Shown one piece after another: positions 7,600-15,924 of a DNA stretch of 64,000 bases; position 1 is the first letter of the stretch, and each line of letters begins with the position of its first letter. The stretch covers positions 248,001 to 312,000 of the forward strand of contig NZ_CP130058.1 in the NCBI RefSeq assembly GCF_030644365.1, given 5' to 3'. This DNA comes from Schaalia sp. HMT-172 (GTDB lineage Bacteria; Actinomycetota; Actinomycetes; Actinomycetales; Actinomycetaceae). Both the position numbers and the translations under genes were made by a program. The notes beneath the pieces are model-generated. The model had not been told where the DNA came from. It worked only from the letters and a program-made list of their open reading frames with translations, and searched no databases.

Positions 7600-9194
7600 C
7601 GAACGCTCCTCATCGGTCCGGGGGCGGGGGTGAGTCCGACGATGCGGTCGCCGGGTGAGGGGGCTAGGCCAAGCAAGCGCTTGTACCACGGTGATGTCTC
7701 AGGGGATATGCGAGCGACGACGAGATCATCGAAGAGAACTGTGCCGGATGAAACCTGCAGGGTGCGCCATCCGGGGACTGCGGAGTTCTTTAGCCAATAC
7801 TCGCCCTTATCAGGCCTGCTCCAGTCTGCCGCGGCCGCCGCCGAGTCAACGAGGAGAGGCGTGTAGTAATCCTCTCCCCTGCTCTTGGCGTTGGGGAACA
7901 ATGCCACCGATGCGTCGCGGCTGTAGGCAATGCCGCGCGCCCACGTGGAAGCGTCCACATCGTCATCGAAAACTTGACGATCAGTGACGATCTCCTGGTT
8001 GTCGTTGATGATGACTGAGGCCATGACCGAGCCCGGCGACGTGTAGACCACCGCGCTCGAGGCCTCCCACGTGTGCTCGCCGGTGGCGCCGTAGTGGAGG
8101 AGGTCCTCTGTGGTGGGCAGTTCGGAATCGTCCGTCACGTGGACGGTCAGGAAAGCGATGCGTTCCATTGCCTCGAGCGACAGAGTACCCACCCTCGGAT
8201 TCGATCCGTCAGGGGCGACGGCGGCAACGTTGGAGTCATTCGGGCTGGAGGAGCTTACTCGGAGTCCGTCGCTGACGATCCAGCCATCCCTGCCGCGAAT
8301 GATGGGTAGCTGGAATACGTTTGGATGGACCAAGCGACACGTTGTCGTACCGTCGTAATCCTCCTCTTTCGTCGGGCCGCACGACTCCTCAATGGCGTCG
8401 ACCCCCGTGCGTTCGCCCGTCTCCAGGTTCAGGAATCCGGCCAGGTCATGCGCAACGGGTGGAAGAGTCTTGTCCGGCCACTTGCGCGCTGTCAGCAGCG
8501 GCACCCAACCGTTCACCGGGGCGACGACGTCAGGGAACGCATCCGAGGAAGCATCGAAGTCCCACACGTGTGTTGCAGTCTTGTCCCAGGCCTCGCACCG
8601 TCCGGTGGAGAGGTCAGGGCAGTACAGGCGGATCGGGCCGATCGGGGCGCTTGACCATCCCTGGGAACTCGGTCGCGTGTACGCGCTTGTCCCCAGCGTG
8701 GTTCCCGTTGACGGCCACCCGGTGGTGATGGTCCCGTCGGCGGGTGAGATGAGTGTGTTGCCGACGAGGAGGTCCCCGTCCCACCAGTGCACGCCGGGTT
8801 CGTCGTCGACGTCGACGCGCCACAGTTCGCGCGGGCTGGAGTACGAGGCATCGTAGCCGATTGCGACCCGCTGGCTTCCCTTGTAGCCCACCAGAAAGAG
8901 GTAGCCGTCGCGTGCGATGTACGTGTTGATCATGTCCACATCAGCATCGTTTGCATCGATTTCCCAGGCCAGACGCACGCCGTTGACGTAGTCGCCAGAA
9001 AGAAAGCCAGTGTCCTTGGCGTTACCGTGGTAGCCCCACGAGCCGTTCACTGAATGCATGACGGCGAGCGCGCAGATGATGCTGGTTATCACCATCCACA
9101 GTCGTGCTCCGTGGGTGTGTGGGGTAATGATCTTGTACCAGAGGCGCTTGAATCGCCCCGCCCACATGTAGTCTTCATCGTCTGGGAATCGCAT
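7596..9194 (-). CDS. Membrane-anchored propeller-like protein, subfamily A (A2)
   Basis: This 532-residue protein is the first gene of pair 2. I placed the start at MRFPDDEDYMWAGRFKRL (ATG 9192-9194), because all A members begin there and the promoter -10 lies six bases upstream; the longer frame upstream is an artefact. The membrane helix is at about 31-47, then WGYHGNAKDTGFLSGDY. The cysteine loop is LYCPDLSTGRCEAWDK, and the PTTEDLLHYGATGEHTW and FDDLVVARISPETS...IVGLTP segments are present. The central portion is almost identical to A4, including TSPGS...MASVIINDNQEI, while the N-terminal hundred residues differ from A4, a sign of mosaic exchange. Confidence 0.85.
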   Translation of the reverse strand: MRFPDDEDYMWAGRFKRLWYKIITPHTHGARLWMVITSIICALAVMHSVNGSWGYHGNAKDTGFLSGDYVNGVRLAWEIDANDADVDMINTYIARDGYLFLVGYKGSQRVAIGYDASYSSPRELWRVDVDDEPGVHWWDGDLLVGNTLISPADGTITTGWPSTGTTLGTSAYTRPSSQGWSSAPIGPIRLYCPDLSTGRCEAWDKTATHVWDFDASSDAFPDVVAPVNGWVPLLTARKWPDKTLPPVAHDLAGFLNLETGERTGVDAIEESCGPTKEEDYDGTTTCRLVHPNVFQLPIIRGRDGWIVSDGLRVSSSSPNDSNVAAVAPDGSNPRVGTLSLEAMERIAFLTVHVTDDSELPTTEDLLHYGATGEHTWEASSAVVYTSPGSVMASVIINDNQEIVTDRQVFDDDVDASTWARGIAYSRDASVALFPNAKSRGEDYYTPLLVDSAAAAADWSRPDKGEYWLKNSAVPGWRTLQVSSGTVLFDDLVVARISPETSPWYKRLLGLAPSPGDRIVGLTPAPGPMRSVR

Positions 9195-9200
9195 GGTTCG

Positions 9201-9206
9201 ATCGTA
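9201..9206 (-). promoter_or_regulatory. -10 TACGAT of A2 with conserved upstream block
   Basis: TACGAT ends six bases before the A2 ATG. Upstream is the block shared by A2-A6, TTACCCGGTTRCTASCGGAT, then GCGGTTACGAT. It contains two GGTTRC copies that could be an activator site; TTACCC about 19 bp from the -10 is a possible -35. Confidence 0.55.
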
Positions 9207-9306
9207 ACCGCATCCGCTAGTAACCGGGTAATTTTGACGGCCTCGTGGATCGGTGCGCGTCCTGCGACTCAGTGCCGACCTCGTGGATCGGCTCGCGTCC
9301 TGGGGG

Positions 9307-10875
9307 TCAGCCCGCCCGCTTCGGCGTGATCCCCATGAGCACCGTGTCCGGGTGGGGGTAGGTGCCGAGGAGGGCGCGCTGGCGAGCAAGCCACGAATCC
9401 GGGTGCGCGGGGGACGCGACGAGCAGGTCGTCGTAGAGAGGAATCGCGGACGATGCGCCAACATCCGAAAGTGCCGCAAGGCGAACGCCCGAGGGCGCGT
9501 CATAGAGGATCATCGTACGCGCCGACTTTACGCCCTCACCGTCAGGAGAATCAGATCGAGCCTCCGCGACCAGGAAGGAACCGTCCAATGCCACGATCGG
9601 CGTGCGGCCGTAGGATGCCGGTTCGGGGTAGCCGTCCGCGGTGGTCACCATGAGAACTTGGCCGTTGATGGCTTTCACGTCGCTCACGTCGGTGTCCGTT
9701 CGTTCGATGCACGCCGCAGCCCACGGCACTTCTCCGGTGTGAATCGTCTCGATGGCCTGTTGGGCAGTGGGGGTGACAACCTGGCTCTGGGGATCCCAGC
9801 AAGTGGTCGCTCTGAAGGCCTTCCACGTCAGGGATCCGTAGACGCGGGGAGTCTGAGCGATCTGGTGTCCGTCCGGGGACAAGCTCACGTAATCCTCTGC
9901 AAACTTGCTTGTCGTCGACGGACGGACAGTGAGCCACCCCTCGCTCGTGGGCAGTATCGATGATTCGATGAGGCCACTCTCGGGGAGGTCGCCGCGTACG
10001 TAGCTGCCGTCGACGAGGTTCATAAAGCCGTCGATGACCCAAGCGCTCATCCCCGGTTCTTCATCATCCAAGCTAGGGTGAGCTACATACACGTAGCCGT
10101 TGGCTGCGGGAACATTTATTGGGGCGTGTTGACGGCCGTCGTCCCCGCTTGTGCGATAGGTCCACGCAACCGTTCCGTCCTTGCGCCACGCCTGACAGGA
10201 GAACTCGGCGTCATTGGGAATAGACAGGTCCCAGCTCTTGGCGGGTTCGCAGGTGAGGGCCACCGGCCACATCACCCGGACGAAGGGACTTTTCTGCCCG
10301 AGAGCGTAAGGATTTCCAACGAGAGTGCCAGGTTCAGGACTGTGTGAGAAATAGCTGGGTCGTAGTTCCGTCGGAAGGGGCTCTTTCCACGTGGCAGTGA
10401 CGGCACCGTCGGAGGCGCGGATCGTCTGATCGCCGACGACGATGGAGTCCTCCCACACGAAGAGCTTGCCGCTCGTCTTGGTCAGGTCGTGATGCCACAG
10501 GACAGTGGGGGTCTTTCCGCTTGCGTCGATGCCGACGAGCTCGGCGGTCGATGTGGCAGTCTTCTTGTTTGTGGGTTGAGACGGTTCGTCTGCCTGCTCG
10601 GGGAGGGCGAGTGCGATGAGTACCCCGTCGATCGTTGTGGTGGCAGCAATCTGCCCCGTGATGCCGAGATCAGAGGCCGTGGCCTCCCAGGCGACGTCGA
10701 AGCCCGAGGCGAAGTCCGGGGAAATGAAGGAGGAGACACGTGCGTTGCCCGAATACCCTGTCGGCCGGTGGGTAAGCCAGGACAATCCGAGGGCCAGAGC
10801 AGCGACGATGAGAACGGCGATGGCCGCGATGAGCTTGCTAACCGGGCGGGGAAGGCGACGGATGGATGTGGTCAT
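9307..10875 (-). CDS. Membrane-anchored propeller-like protein, subfamily B (B3)
   Basis: This 522-residue protein is the second gene of pair 3, with the ATGA overlap at 10872-10875. Its N-terminus (MTTSIRRLPRPVSKLIAA) is unlike the other B members, but the membrane helix (about 14-34) leads into HRPTGYSGNARVSSFISPDF, as in B1. The loop LTCEPAK...EFSCQAWRKDG and the segment PTAQQAIETIHTGEVPWAAAC carry the family cysteines. It ends YDDLLVASPAHPDSW...GITPKRAG. The central sequence (GLIESSILPTSEGWLTVRP) has no near-identical partner in the array, so this is the most divergent B gene. Confidence 0.85.
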   Translation of the reverse strand: MTTSIRRLPRPVSKLIAAIAVLIVAALALGLSWLTHRPTGYSGNARVSSFISPDFASGFDVAWEATASDLGITGQIAATTTIDGVLIALALPEQADEPSQPTNKKTATSTAELVGIDASGKTPTVLWHHDLTKTSGKLFVWEDSIVVGDQTIRASDGAVTATWKEPLPTELRPSYFSHSPEPGTLVGNPYALGQKSPFVRVMWPVALTCEPAKSWDLSIPNDAEFSCQAWRKDGTVAWTYRTSGDDGRQHAPINVPAANGYVYVAHPSLDDEEPGMSAWVIDGFMNLVDGSYVRGDLPESGLIESSILPTSEGWLTVRPSTTSKFAEDYVSLSPDGHQIAQTPRVYGSLTWKAFRATTCWDPQSQVVTPTAQQAIETIHTGEVPWAAACIERTDTDVSDVKAINGQVLMVTTADGYPEPASYGRTPIVALDGSFLVAEARSDSPDGEGVKSARTMILYDAPSGVRLAALSDVGASSAIPLYDDLLVASPAHPDSWLARQRALLGTYPHPDTVLMGITPKRAG

Positions 10876-12452
10876 CGGACACTCCTCATTGGTCCGGGGG
10901 TGGGGGTCAGGCCGACGATGCGGTCGCCGGGAGAGGGAGCTAATGCAAGAATGCGCTCATACCACGGTGAGCTTGTAGTAGATATGCGGGCGACGATGAG
11001 GTCGTCGTAGAGTGGAGTTGCCGAGCGAACACCGAGGTCATCCCAGCCGGGTACAGCGTCGTCTCGGAGCGAGTAGAAGGGTGCTGACTGAGTATCCTCC
11101 GCACGTTCTGTGTCGAAGAGTAGAGGCTTTCGATCCTCAAGGCTGGTGTATACAGGGGAGTCGTTCACAATACGGGGCATGAGTATGACGGAGGTATCCC
11201 GGCTCATCGCGGGCCTGCTCCACCATGCGGATGAGTCCTCCCGTGCTTTCGTGATGTCCATCTTTGTGTCTAGCTCGCGGGTTCCGTTGATAACGAGGAG
11301 TGGCCCGAAATTATCGCCGTATCGCTCCACAAGTGCGAGATCAGCTTCCCACGTCCGTTCACCCGTGGCCGCGTAGTGCAGAATCTCCTCGGTGGTAGGC
11401 AGGGAAGCTTGGTCGGATGACGGGTAGAGGGTCAGGTAGCTGAGCCGGTTAAGTTCCTCGGCACTCAGGGTGACCACCCTGGCGTTGGAACCATCGGGGG
11501 CGACGGCTGCAGCATTCATTTGCCCGTTGCTGATTACCCAGCCGTCCCGGGCCCGGATGAGAGGCAGTCTGTAGTTCGGTTCTGTCATCGTGCAATGAAG
11601 TGTTCCCTCGTATTCCACAAGCGCAGGCTCACATGCTTCCGCGACGGATTCGAGCCCGGTGTGCTCACCGGTGTTGAGGTTCAGGAAGCCGGCCAGTCCT
11701 CTGCCGATTGAATCGGGGGTCATATGGTATGTGGAATAACCCGAGTACAAGAGCGGAACCCACCCGTCCACGGGAGCGACGTCGTCGGGGAATGACCAGC
11801 CTGACGTGTCGAGATCCCACACGTGTGTCGCGGTCTTGTCCCAGGCCTCGCACAGTCCGGTGGCCGGATCGGGGCAATAGAAACGGACAGGCCCGATGGG
11901 GGCCGTCGACCAGCCTTCCGTCGAGGCGTGCTCGTAAGGGGAGACTCCCAGATGAAGCCCAGACGACGACGGCCAGCCAGTTGTTACCTTCCCATCTGCT
12001 GGAGAGATCAGTGTATTGCCGACGAGGAGGTCGCCGTCCCACCAGTGCACGCCGGGTTCGTCATCGACGTCGACGTGCCATAGCTGGCGGGGGGTGGAGT
12101 TGGAGGCGTCGTAGCCGACGGCGATGCGCTGGCTCCCGCGATAGCCCACCAGGAAGAGGTAGCCGTCGCGTGCGACGTAGTCGTCGATGCGGTCCAGTCC
12201 TGCGTCCGCTGCATCGATTTGCCAGGCCAGGCGCACACCGTTGACGTAGTCGCCAGAAAGAAAGCCAGTGTTCTTGGCGTTGCCGTGGTAGCCCCACGAG
12301 CCGTTCGCCGACTGGATGACGGCGAGCGCGCACAGGATCGACGTTGTCACCATCCACAGGCGTGCGCCGAAAGTGAAGGGGCAGATGATCCGGTACCAGA
12401 GGCGGGTGATGGCCCCGGCCTCGACGTAGGCGTCTTCGTCTGGGAATCTCAT
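10872..12452 (-). CDS. Membrane-anchored propeller-like protein, subfamily A (A3)
   Basis: This 526-residue protein is the first gene of pair 3. The start is MRFPDEDAYVEAGAITRL (ATG 12450-12452), seven bases after the -10. The membrane helix (about 31-47) is followed by WGYHGNAKNTGFLSGDY. The cysteine loop is FYCPDPATGLCEAWDK, then PTTEEILHYAATGERTW and YDDLIVARISTTSS...IVGLTPTPGPMRSVR. The final ATGAGGAGCG of the coding sequence provides the Shine-Dalgarno for B3. The N-terminus matches A6, and a block near 11967-12090 is almost base-for-base identical to A4 (15263-15385), while the centre is its own. Confidence 0.85.
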   Translation of the reverse strand: MRFPDEDAYVEAGAITRLWYRIICPFTFGARLWMVTTSILCALAVIQSANGSWGYHGNAKNTGFLSGDYVNGVRLAWQIDAADAGLDRIDDYVARDGYLFLVGYRGSQRIAVGYDASNSTPRQLWHVDVDDEPGVHWWDGDLLVGNTLISPADGKVTTGWPSSSGLHLGVSPYEHASTEGWSTAPIGPVRFYCPDPATGLCEAWDKTATHVWDLDTSGWSFPDDVAPVDGWVPLLYSGYSTYHMTPDSIGRGLAGFLNLNTGEHTGLESVAEACEPALVEYEGTLHCTMTEPNYRLPLIRARDGWVISNGQMNAAAVAPDGSNARVVTLSAEELNRLSYLTLYPSSDQASLPTTEEILHYAATGERTWEADLALVERYGDNFGPLLVINGTRELDTKMDITKAREDSSAWWSRPAMSRDTSVILMPRIVNDSPVYTSLEDRKPLLFDTERAEDTQSAPFYSLRDDAVPGWDDLGVRSATPLYDDLIVARISTTSSPWYERILALAPSPGDRIVGLTPTPGPMRSVR

Positions 12453-12459
12453 GGACCCG

Positions 12460-12465
12460 ATCGTA
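12460..12465 (-). promoter_or_regulatory. -10 TACGAT of A3 with conserved upstream block
   Basis: TACGAT ends seven bases before the A3 ATG. The same upstream block with GGTTGC and GGTTAC copies is present, which predicts a leaderless transcript for the pair. Confidence 0.55.
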
Positions 12466-12511
12466 ACCGCATCCGCTAGCAACCGGGTAATTGTGCTGGC
12501 GTCGCAGCCCA

Positions 12512-12557
12512 GACGAGGCCGGGGCCGGGTTGCGTGGGTCCCGGCCTCGGCCTCGTG
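12512..12557. terminator. Inverted GACGAGGCC/GGCCTCGTG pair after B4
   Basis: GACGAGGCCGGGGCCGGG faces CCCGGCCTCGGCCTCGT. It is located between B4 and the A3 promoter; an extra forward GGCCTCGT copy follows at 12587. Confidence 0.55.
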
Positions 12558-12626
12558 GATCGGTGCGCGTCCTGCGACTCAGTGTCGGCCTCGTGGGTCG
12601 GTGTCGGTCAGCGCACGTCGTGGGGG

Positions 12627-14177
12627 TCAGCCCGCCCGCTTCGGCGTGATCCCCATGAGCACCGTGTCCGAGTGGGGGTAGGTGCCGAGGTAACGCAGGA
12701 AGATATTGCGCTGAGGGACGGGTGTCGCGATGAGTAGGTCATCGTAGAAGGGCTGCGCGGTCCTTGCTCCGACCTGCGAGAGCGAGGCGATCTTGACGCC
12801 TGACCGGGAGTAGTACAAGGCTGGAGCTTCTTCCTTGGTGGAGTTCTTCTTGTCGCTCTCTATCGACTGGATGCCGAGGATCAGCGAACCGTCGGTCGAG
12901 AAGAATGATCCTTGTTTGTAGTGCGTGTCAGCGGGAATTCCGTCCTCGTCGGGGGCTAAGAAGTTCCTGCCGTTGAGGGCGTAGATGCTGCTGTCGGGTC
13001 TGTTACTTTCAACTCCGTAGCACGTGGGTGTCCAGCCGTGCCCCGTACGTAGGGCTGTGAGGGACTGTTCAGTTGTCGGGCGAACGGTATACCCATCGGC
13101 ATCCACGCACGTGGTGGTGATGAATGTCCTCCACGATAGTGAGTTGGTGGTTAGCGTCATCATCTCGCGGAGGCTGCCGTCAGGGTTTAGGACAGCGATG
13201 TCACCGTCTTCAAGCTGCGCATAATCCATCCCATTGAGGAGCCAGCCGTCGCTTGTCGCGTAGATCTCGCTTGTCGCGTAGATGGTGTCGATGGAGAGGT
13301 GACCAGAGAAGGCCACGCCGAGATCCGTGACGGATCCGTCGATAAGGCTGAGGAATGAATCGAGGTACGGATAATTGTCGTCGTAGTGCCCGATGATGAG
13401 ATGGCTGTTGGTTGTAGTAATAAAGGTTGGCTGAACCCTCTGCCTATCGGCATTCCTTGTGAGCGCGTAGTTCCAGGCTTGGGTGCCGTCCTTGTGCCAC
13501 CCCGTGCACGAGGGTTCCTCGTTGCGATCGCCTTCCTGTGAATCGCCGATACGCGTGCAGGTGACCACGACGGGCCAGGTGATAGGAATGAAGCTTGCAA
13601 CGGCGCCCCAAGATGGGCGCGACGGGGACAAGACAACACGTGGGGAACCGAGATCCTCCTCGTATCCGACAGTGGGGGGCAGGGGAGAATCCCAGGTGGC
13701 GGTCACGACCCCGTCGGATGCTCGAATTGTCTCCCCGCCCGCGATGATCGAGTCATCCCAGGTGAAGAGCGTGCGACTCGGAGATTTTAACTCGTGGTGC
13801 CACAGAACGGTGGGAGTGGATCCACTGGGATCAATGCCGATGAGTGTCGCTGGGATTGGCTCTTGTGAGTTGGATGATTTGCTCTCCTCAGCGGCGAGCA
13901 CGACGAGGACCTCGCCGACCCTCGTGCTGGCGGCGACCGGTGCCGTGACCCCCAAGTCCTTGCTCGTCATCTCCCAGGCGACGGAGAACCCGGAGGAGAA
14001 ATCGGTGGAGATGGCCTGTGAGGGATGCGCGTGTCCGGAGTAGCCGGTCGGGAGATGGACCAGCCATGACAGGCCGAGCGCGAGGATCGAGGCGAGCGTG
14101 GCGACAAGCAGTTTTCTTGCACGGATAAAGGCAAGAATGGAGGTGAGAGGGCTGCGTGCATTATCCGAGGCAGTCAT
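12627..14177 (-). CDS. Membrane-anchored propeller-like protein, subfamily B (B4)
   Basis: This 516-residue protein is the second gene of pair 4, overlapping A4 by ATGA. It begins MTASDNARSPLTSILAFIRARK; the membrane helix spans about 23-42, then GYSGHAHPSQAISTDFSSGF as in B2. The loop VVTCTRIGD...PSCTGWHKDGTQAW and the segment PTTEQSLTALRTGHGW are present, and it ends YDDLLIATPVPQRN...GITPKRAG. A short internal duplication is visible in the protein (IYATSEIYATSDGW), encoded by two adjacent copies near 13257-13283; B2 has a single copy. That is a recent slippage-type event. Confidence 0.85.
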   Translation of the reverse strand: MTASDNARSPLTSILAFIRARKLLVATLASILALGLSWLVHLPTGYSGHAHPSQAISTDFSSGFSVAWEMTSKDLGVTAPVAASTRVGEVLVVLAAEESKSSNSQEPIPATLIGIDPSGSTPTVLWHHELKSPSRTLFTWDDSIIAGGETIRASDGVVTATWDSPLPPTVGYEEDLGSPRVVLSPSRPSWGAVASFIPITWPVVVTCTRIGDSQEGDRNEEPSCTGWHKDGTQAWNYALTRNADRQRVQPTFITTTNSHLIIGHYDDNYPYLDSFLSLIDGSVTDLGVAFSGHLSIDTIYATSEIYATSDGWLLNGMDYAQLEDGDIAVLNPDGSLREMMTLTTNSLSWRTFITTTCVDADGYTVRPTTEQSLTALRTGHGWTPTCYGVESNRPDSSIYALNGRNFLAPDEDGIPADTHYKQGSFFSTDGSLILGIQSIESDKKNSTKEEAPALYYSRSGVKIASLSQVGARTAQPFYDDLLIATPVPQRNIFLRYLGTYPHSDTVLMGITPKRAG

Positions 14178-15751
14178 CGAAGGCTCCTCATCGGTCCGGG
14201 GGCTGGGGTGAGTCCGGCGATGTGACCGCCGGGTGAGGGGGCTTGGCCAAGCAGGCGCTTGTACCACGGTGATGTCTCGGGGGATATGCGGGCGACGACG
14301 AGATCATCGAAGAGAACTGTGCCGGATGAAACCTGCAGGGTTTGCCACCCGGGGACGGCACCATCCTTAAGCCCGTAGTCGTCCTGACCAGGTGTTGTCC
14401 AGTTGCGTTGTGCTATCGCCGAGTCGACGAGGAGCGGCGTGGAGTCGGGGATCAATGCCACCGACGCGTCGCGGCTGTAGGTAATGCTGCGCGCCCATAC
14501 ACGAGCATCCACTATGTGCGCGTCCATATCGTCATCGAAAACTTGACGATCAGTGACGATCTCCTGGTTGTCGTTGATGATGACCGAGGCCATCCCAGAG
14601 CCTGGCGACGTGTAGACCACCGCGCTCGAGGCCTCCCACGTGTGCTCGCCTGTGGCGCCGTAGTGGAGGAGGTCCTCAGTGGTGGGCAGTTCGGAATCGT
14701 CCGTCGCGTGGACGTTGAGGAAAGCGATGCGTTCCATTGCCTCGAACGACAGGGAGCTCACCTGCGGGTTTGTGCCGTCGGGGGCGACGATGGCCACGTA
14801 GGACTCTCTAGCGCTCCTGAGCCCGTCACTGATGATCCAGCCATCCCTGCCGCGAATGATGGGTAGTCGAAATGTGCTTGGATTTAGTGGGCGACACGTT
14901 GTCGTACCGTCGTAATTCTCCTCTCTCGCCGGGCCGCACGACTCCTCAATGGCGTCGACCCCCGTGCGTTCACCCGTCTCCAGGTTCAAGAATCCGGCCA
15001 GGTCAAATGCAACGGGTGAAAGACTCTTGTCCCTCGACTTGTCTGTTCTCACCAACGGCACCCAGCCGTTCACCGGGGCGACGACGTCAGGGAACGCGTT
15101 CGACGAGGCGTCGAAATCCCACACGTGTGTCGCGGTCTTATCCCAGGCCTCACAGTGTCCGGTGGAGAGATCAGGGCAGTACAGGCGGATCGGGCCAATG
15201 GGGGCGCTTGACCATCCCGTAGAGGTGGGGCGTGCATATGCGTTCCCAGCCAGGGAATCACCCGACGACGGCCAGCCAGTTGTTACCTTCCCATCTGCTG
15301 GAGAGATCAGTGTATTGCCGACGAGGAGGTCGCCGTCCCACCAGTGCACGCCGGGTTCGTCGTCGACGTCGACGTGCCATAGCTGGCGCGGGGCGGAGTG
15401 GGAGGCGTCGTAGCTGACGGCGACGCGCTGGCTCCCGTGATAGCCCACCAGGAAGAGGTAGCCGTCGCGCGCGATGTAGTCGTCGATGCGGTCCAGGCCC
15501 GCGTCCGCCGCGTCGATTTGCCAGGCGATGCGCACGCCGTTGACGAAGTCACCGGAGAGAAATCCGGTGTCCTCGGCGCGGCCGTGGTAGCCCCACGAGC
15601 CGTTCGCTGAATGCATGACGGCGAGCGCGCACAGGATGGACGTTGTCACCATCCACAGGCGCGTGCCGAAGGTGAAGGGGCAGATGATCTTGTACCAGAG
15701 GCGCTTGAGCGACCCCGCCCACCTGTAGTCGTCTTCGTCTGGGAATCTCAT
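14174..15751 (-). CDS. Membrane-anchored propeller-like protein, subfamily A (A4)
   Basis: This 525-residue protein is the first gene of pair 4 and a clear mosaic. Its N-terminal 60 residues (MRFPDEDDYRWAGSLKRL through the membrane helix and GYHGRAEDTGFLSGDF) match A5. The next block (GYLFLVGYHGSQ...WWDGDLLVGNTLISPADG) matches A3, and the central and C-terminal parts (LYCPDLSTGHCEAWDK, VAPVNGWVPL, MASVIINDNQEI, LPTTEDLLHYGATGEHTW) match A2. It ends IAGLTPAPGPMRSLR. The start is chosen by the conserved N-terminus and by the -10 seven bases upstream. The fold and single-pass topology are as in the rest of the family. Confidence 0.85.
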   Translation of the reverse strand: MRFPDEDDYRWAGSLKRLWYKIICPFTFGTRLWMVTTSILCALAVMHSANGSWGYHGRAEDTGFLSGDFVNGVRIAWQIDAADAGLDRIDDYIARDGYLFLVGYHGSQRVAVSYDASHSAPRQLWHVDVDDEPGVHWWDGDLLVGNTLISPADGKVTTGWPSSGDSLAGNAYARPTSTGWSSAPIGPIRLYCPDLSTGHCEAWDKTATHVWDFDASSNAFPDVVAPVNGWVPLVRTDKSRDKSLSPVAFDLAGFLNLETGERTGVDAIEESCGPAREENYDGTTTCRPLNPSTFRLPIIRGRDGWIISDGLRSARESYVAIVAPDGTNPQVSSLSFEAMERIAFLNVHATDDSELPTTEDLLHYGATGEHTWEASSAVVYTSPGSGMASVIINDNQEIVTDRQVFDDDMDAHIVDARVWARSITYSRDASVALIPDSTPLLVDSAIAQRNWTTPGQDDYGLKDGAVPGWQTLQVSSGTVLFDDLVVARISPETSPWYKRLLGQAPSPGGHIAGLTPAPGPMRSLR

Positions 15752-15758
15752 GGACCTG

Positions 15759-15764
15759 ATCGTA
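15759..15764 (-). promoter_or_regulatory. -10 TACGAT of A4 with conserved upstream block
   Basis: TACGAT ends seven bases before the A4 ATG, within the block shared with A2, A3, A5 and A6. Confidence 0.55.
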
Positions 15765-15810
15765 ACCGCATCCGCTAGCAACCGGGTAATTGTGCTAGCG
15801 TCGCAGACCA

Positions 15811-15855
15811 GACGAGGCCGGGGCCGGGTTGCGTGGGTCCGGTCCCGGCCTCGTG
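15811..15855. terminator. Inverted GACGAGGCC/GGCCTCGTG pair after B5
   Basis: GACGAGGCCGGGGCCGGG and GGTCCCGGCCTCGT form a hairpin between B5 and the A4 promoter, followed by a further forward GGCCTCGT copy at 15885. Confidence 0.55.
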
Positions 15856-15924
15856 GATCGGTGCGCGTCCTGCGACTCAGTGCCGGCCTCGTGGGTCGGT
15901 GTCGGTCAGCGCACGTCCTGGGGG

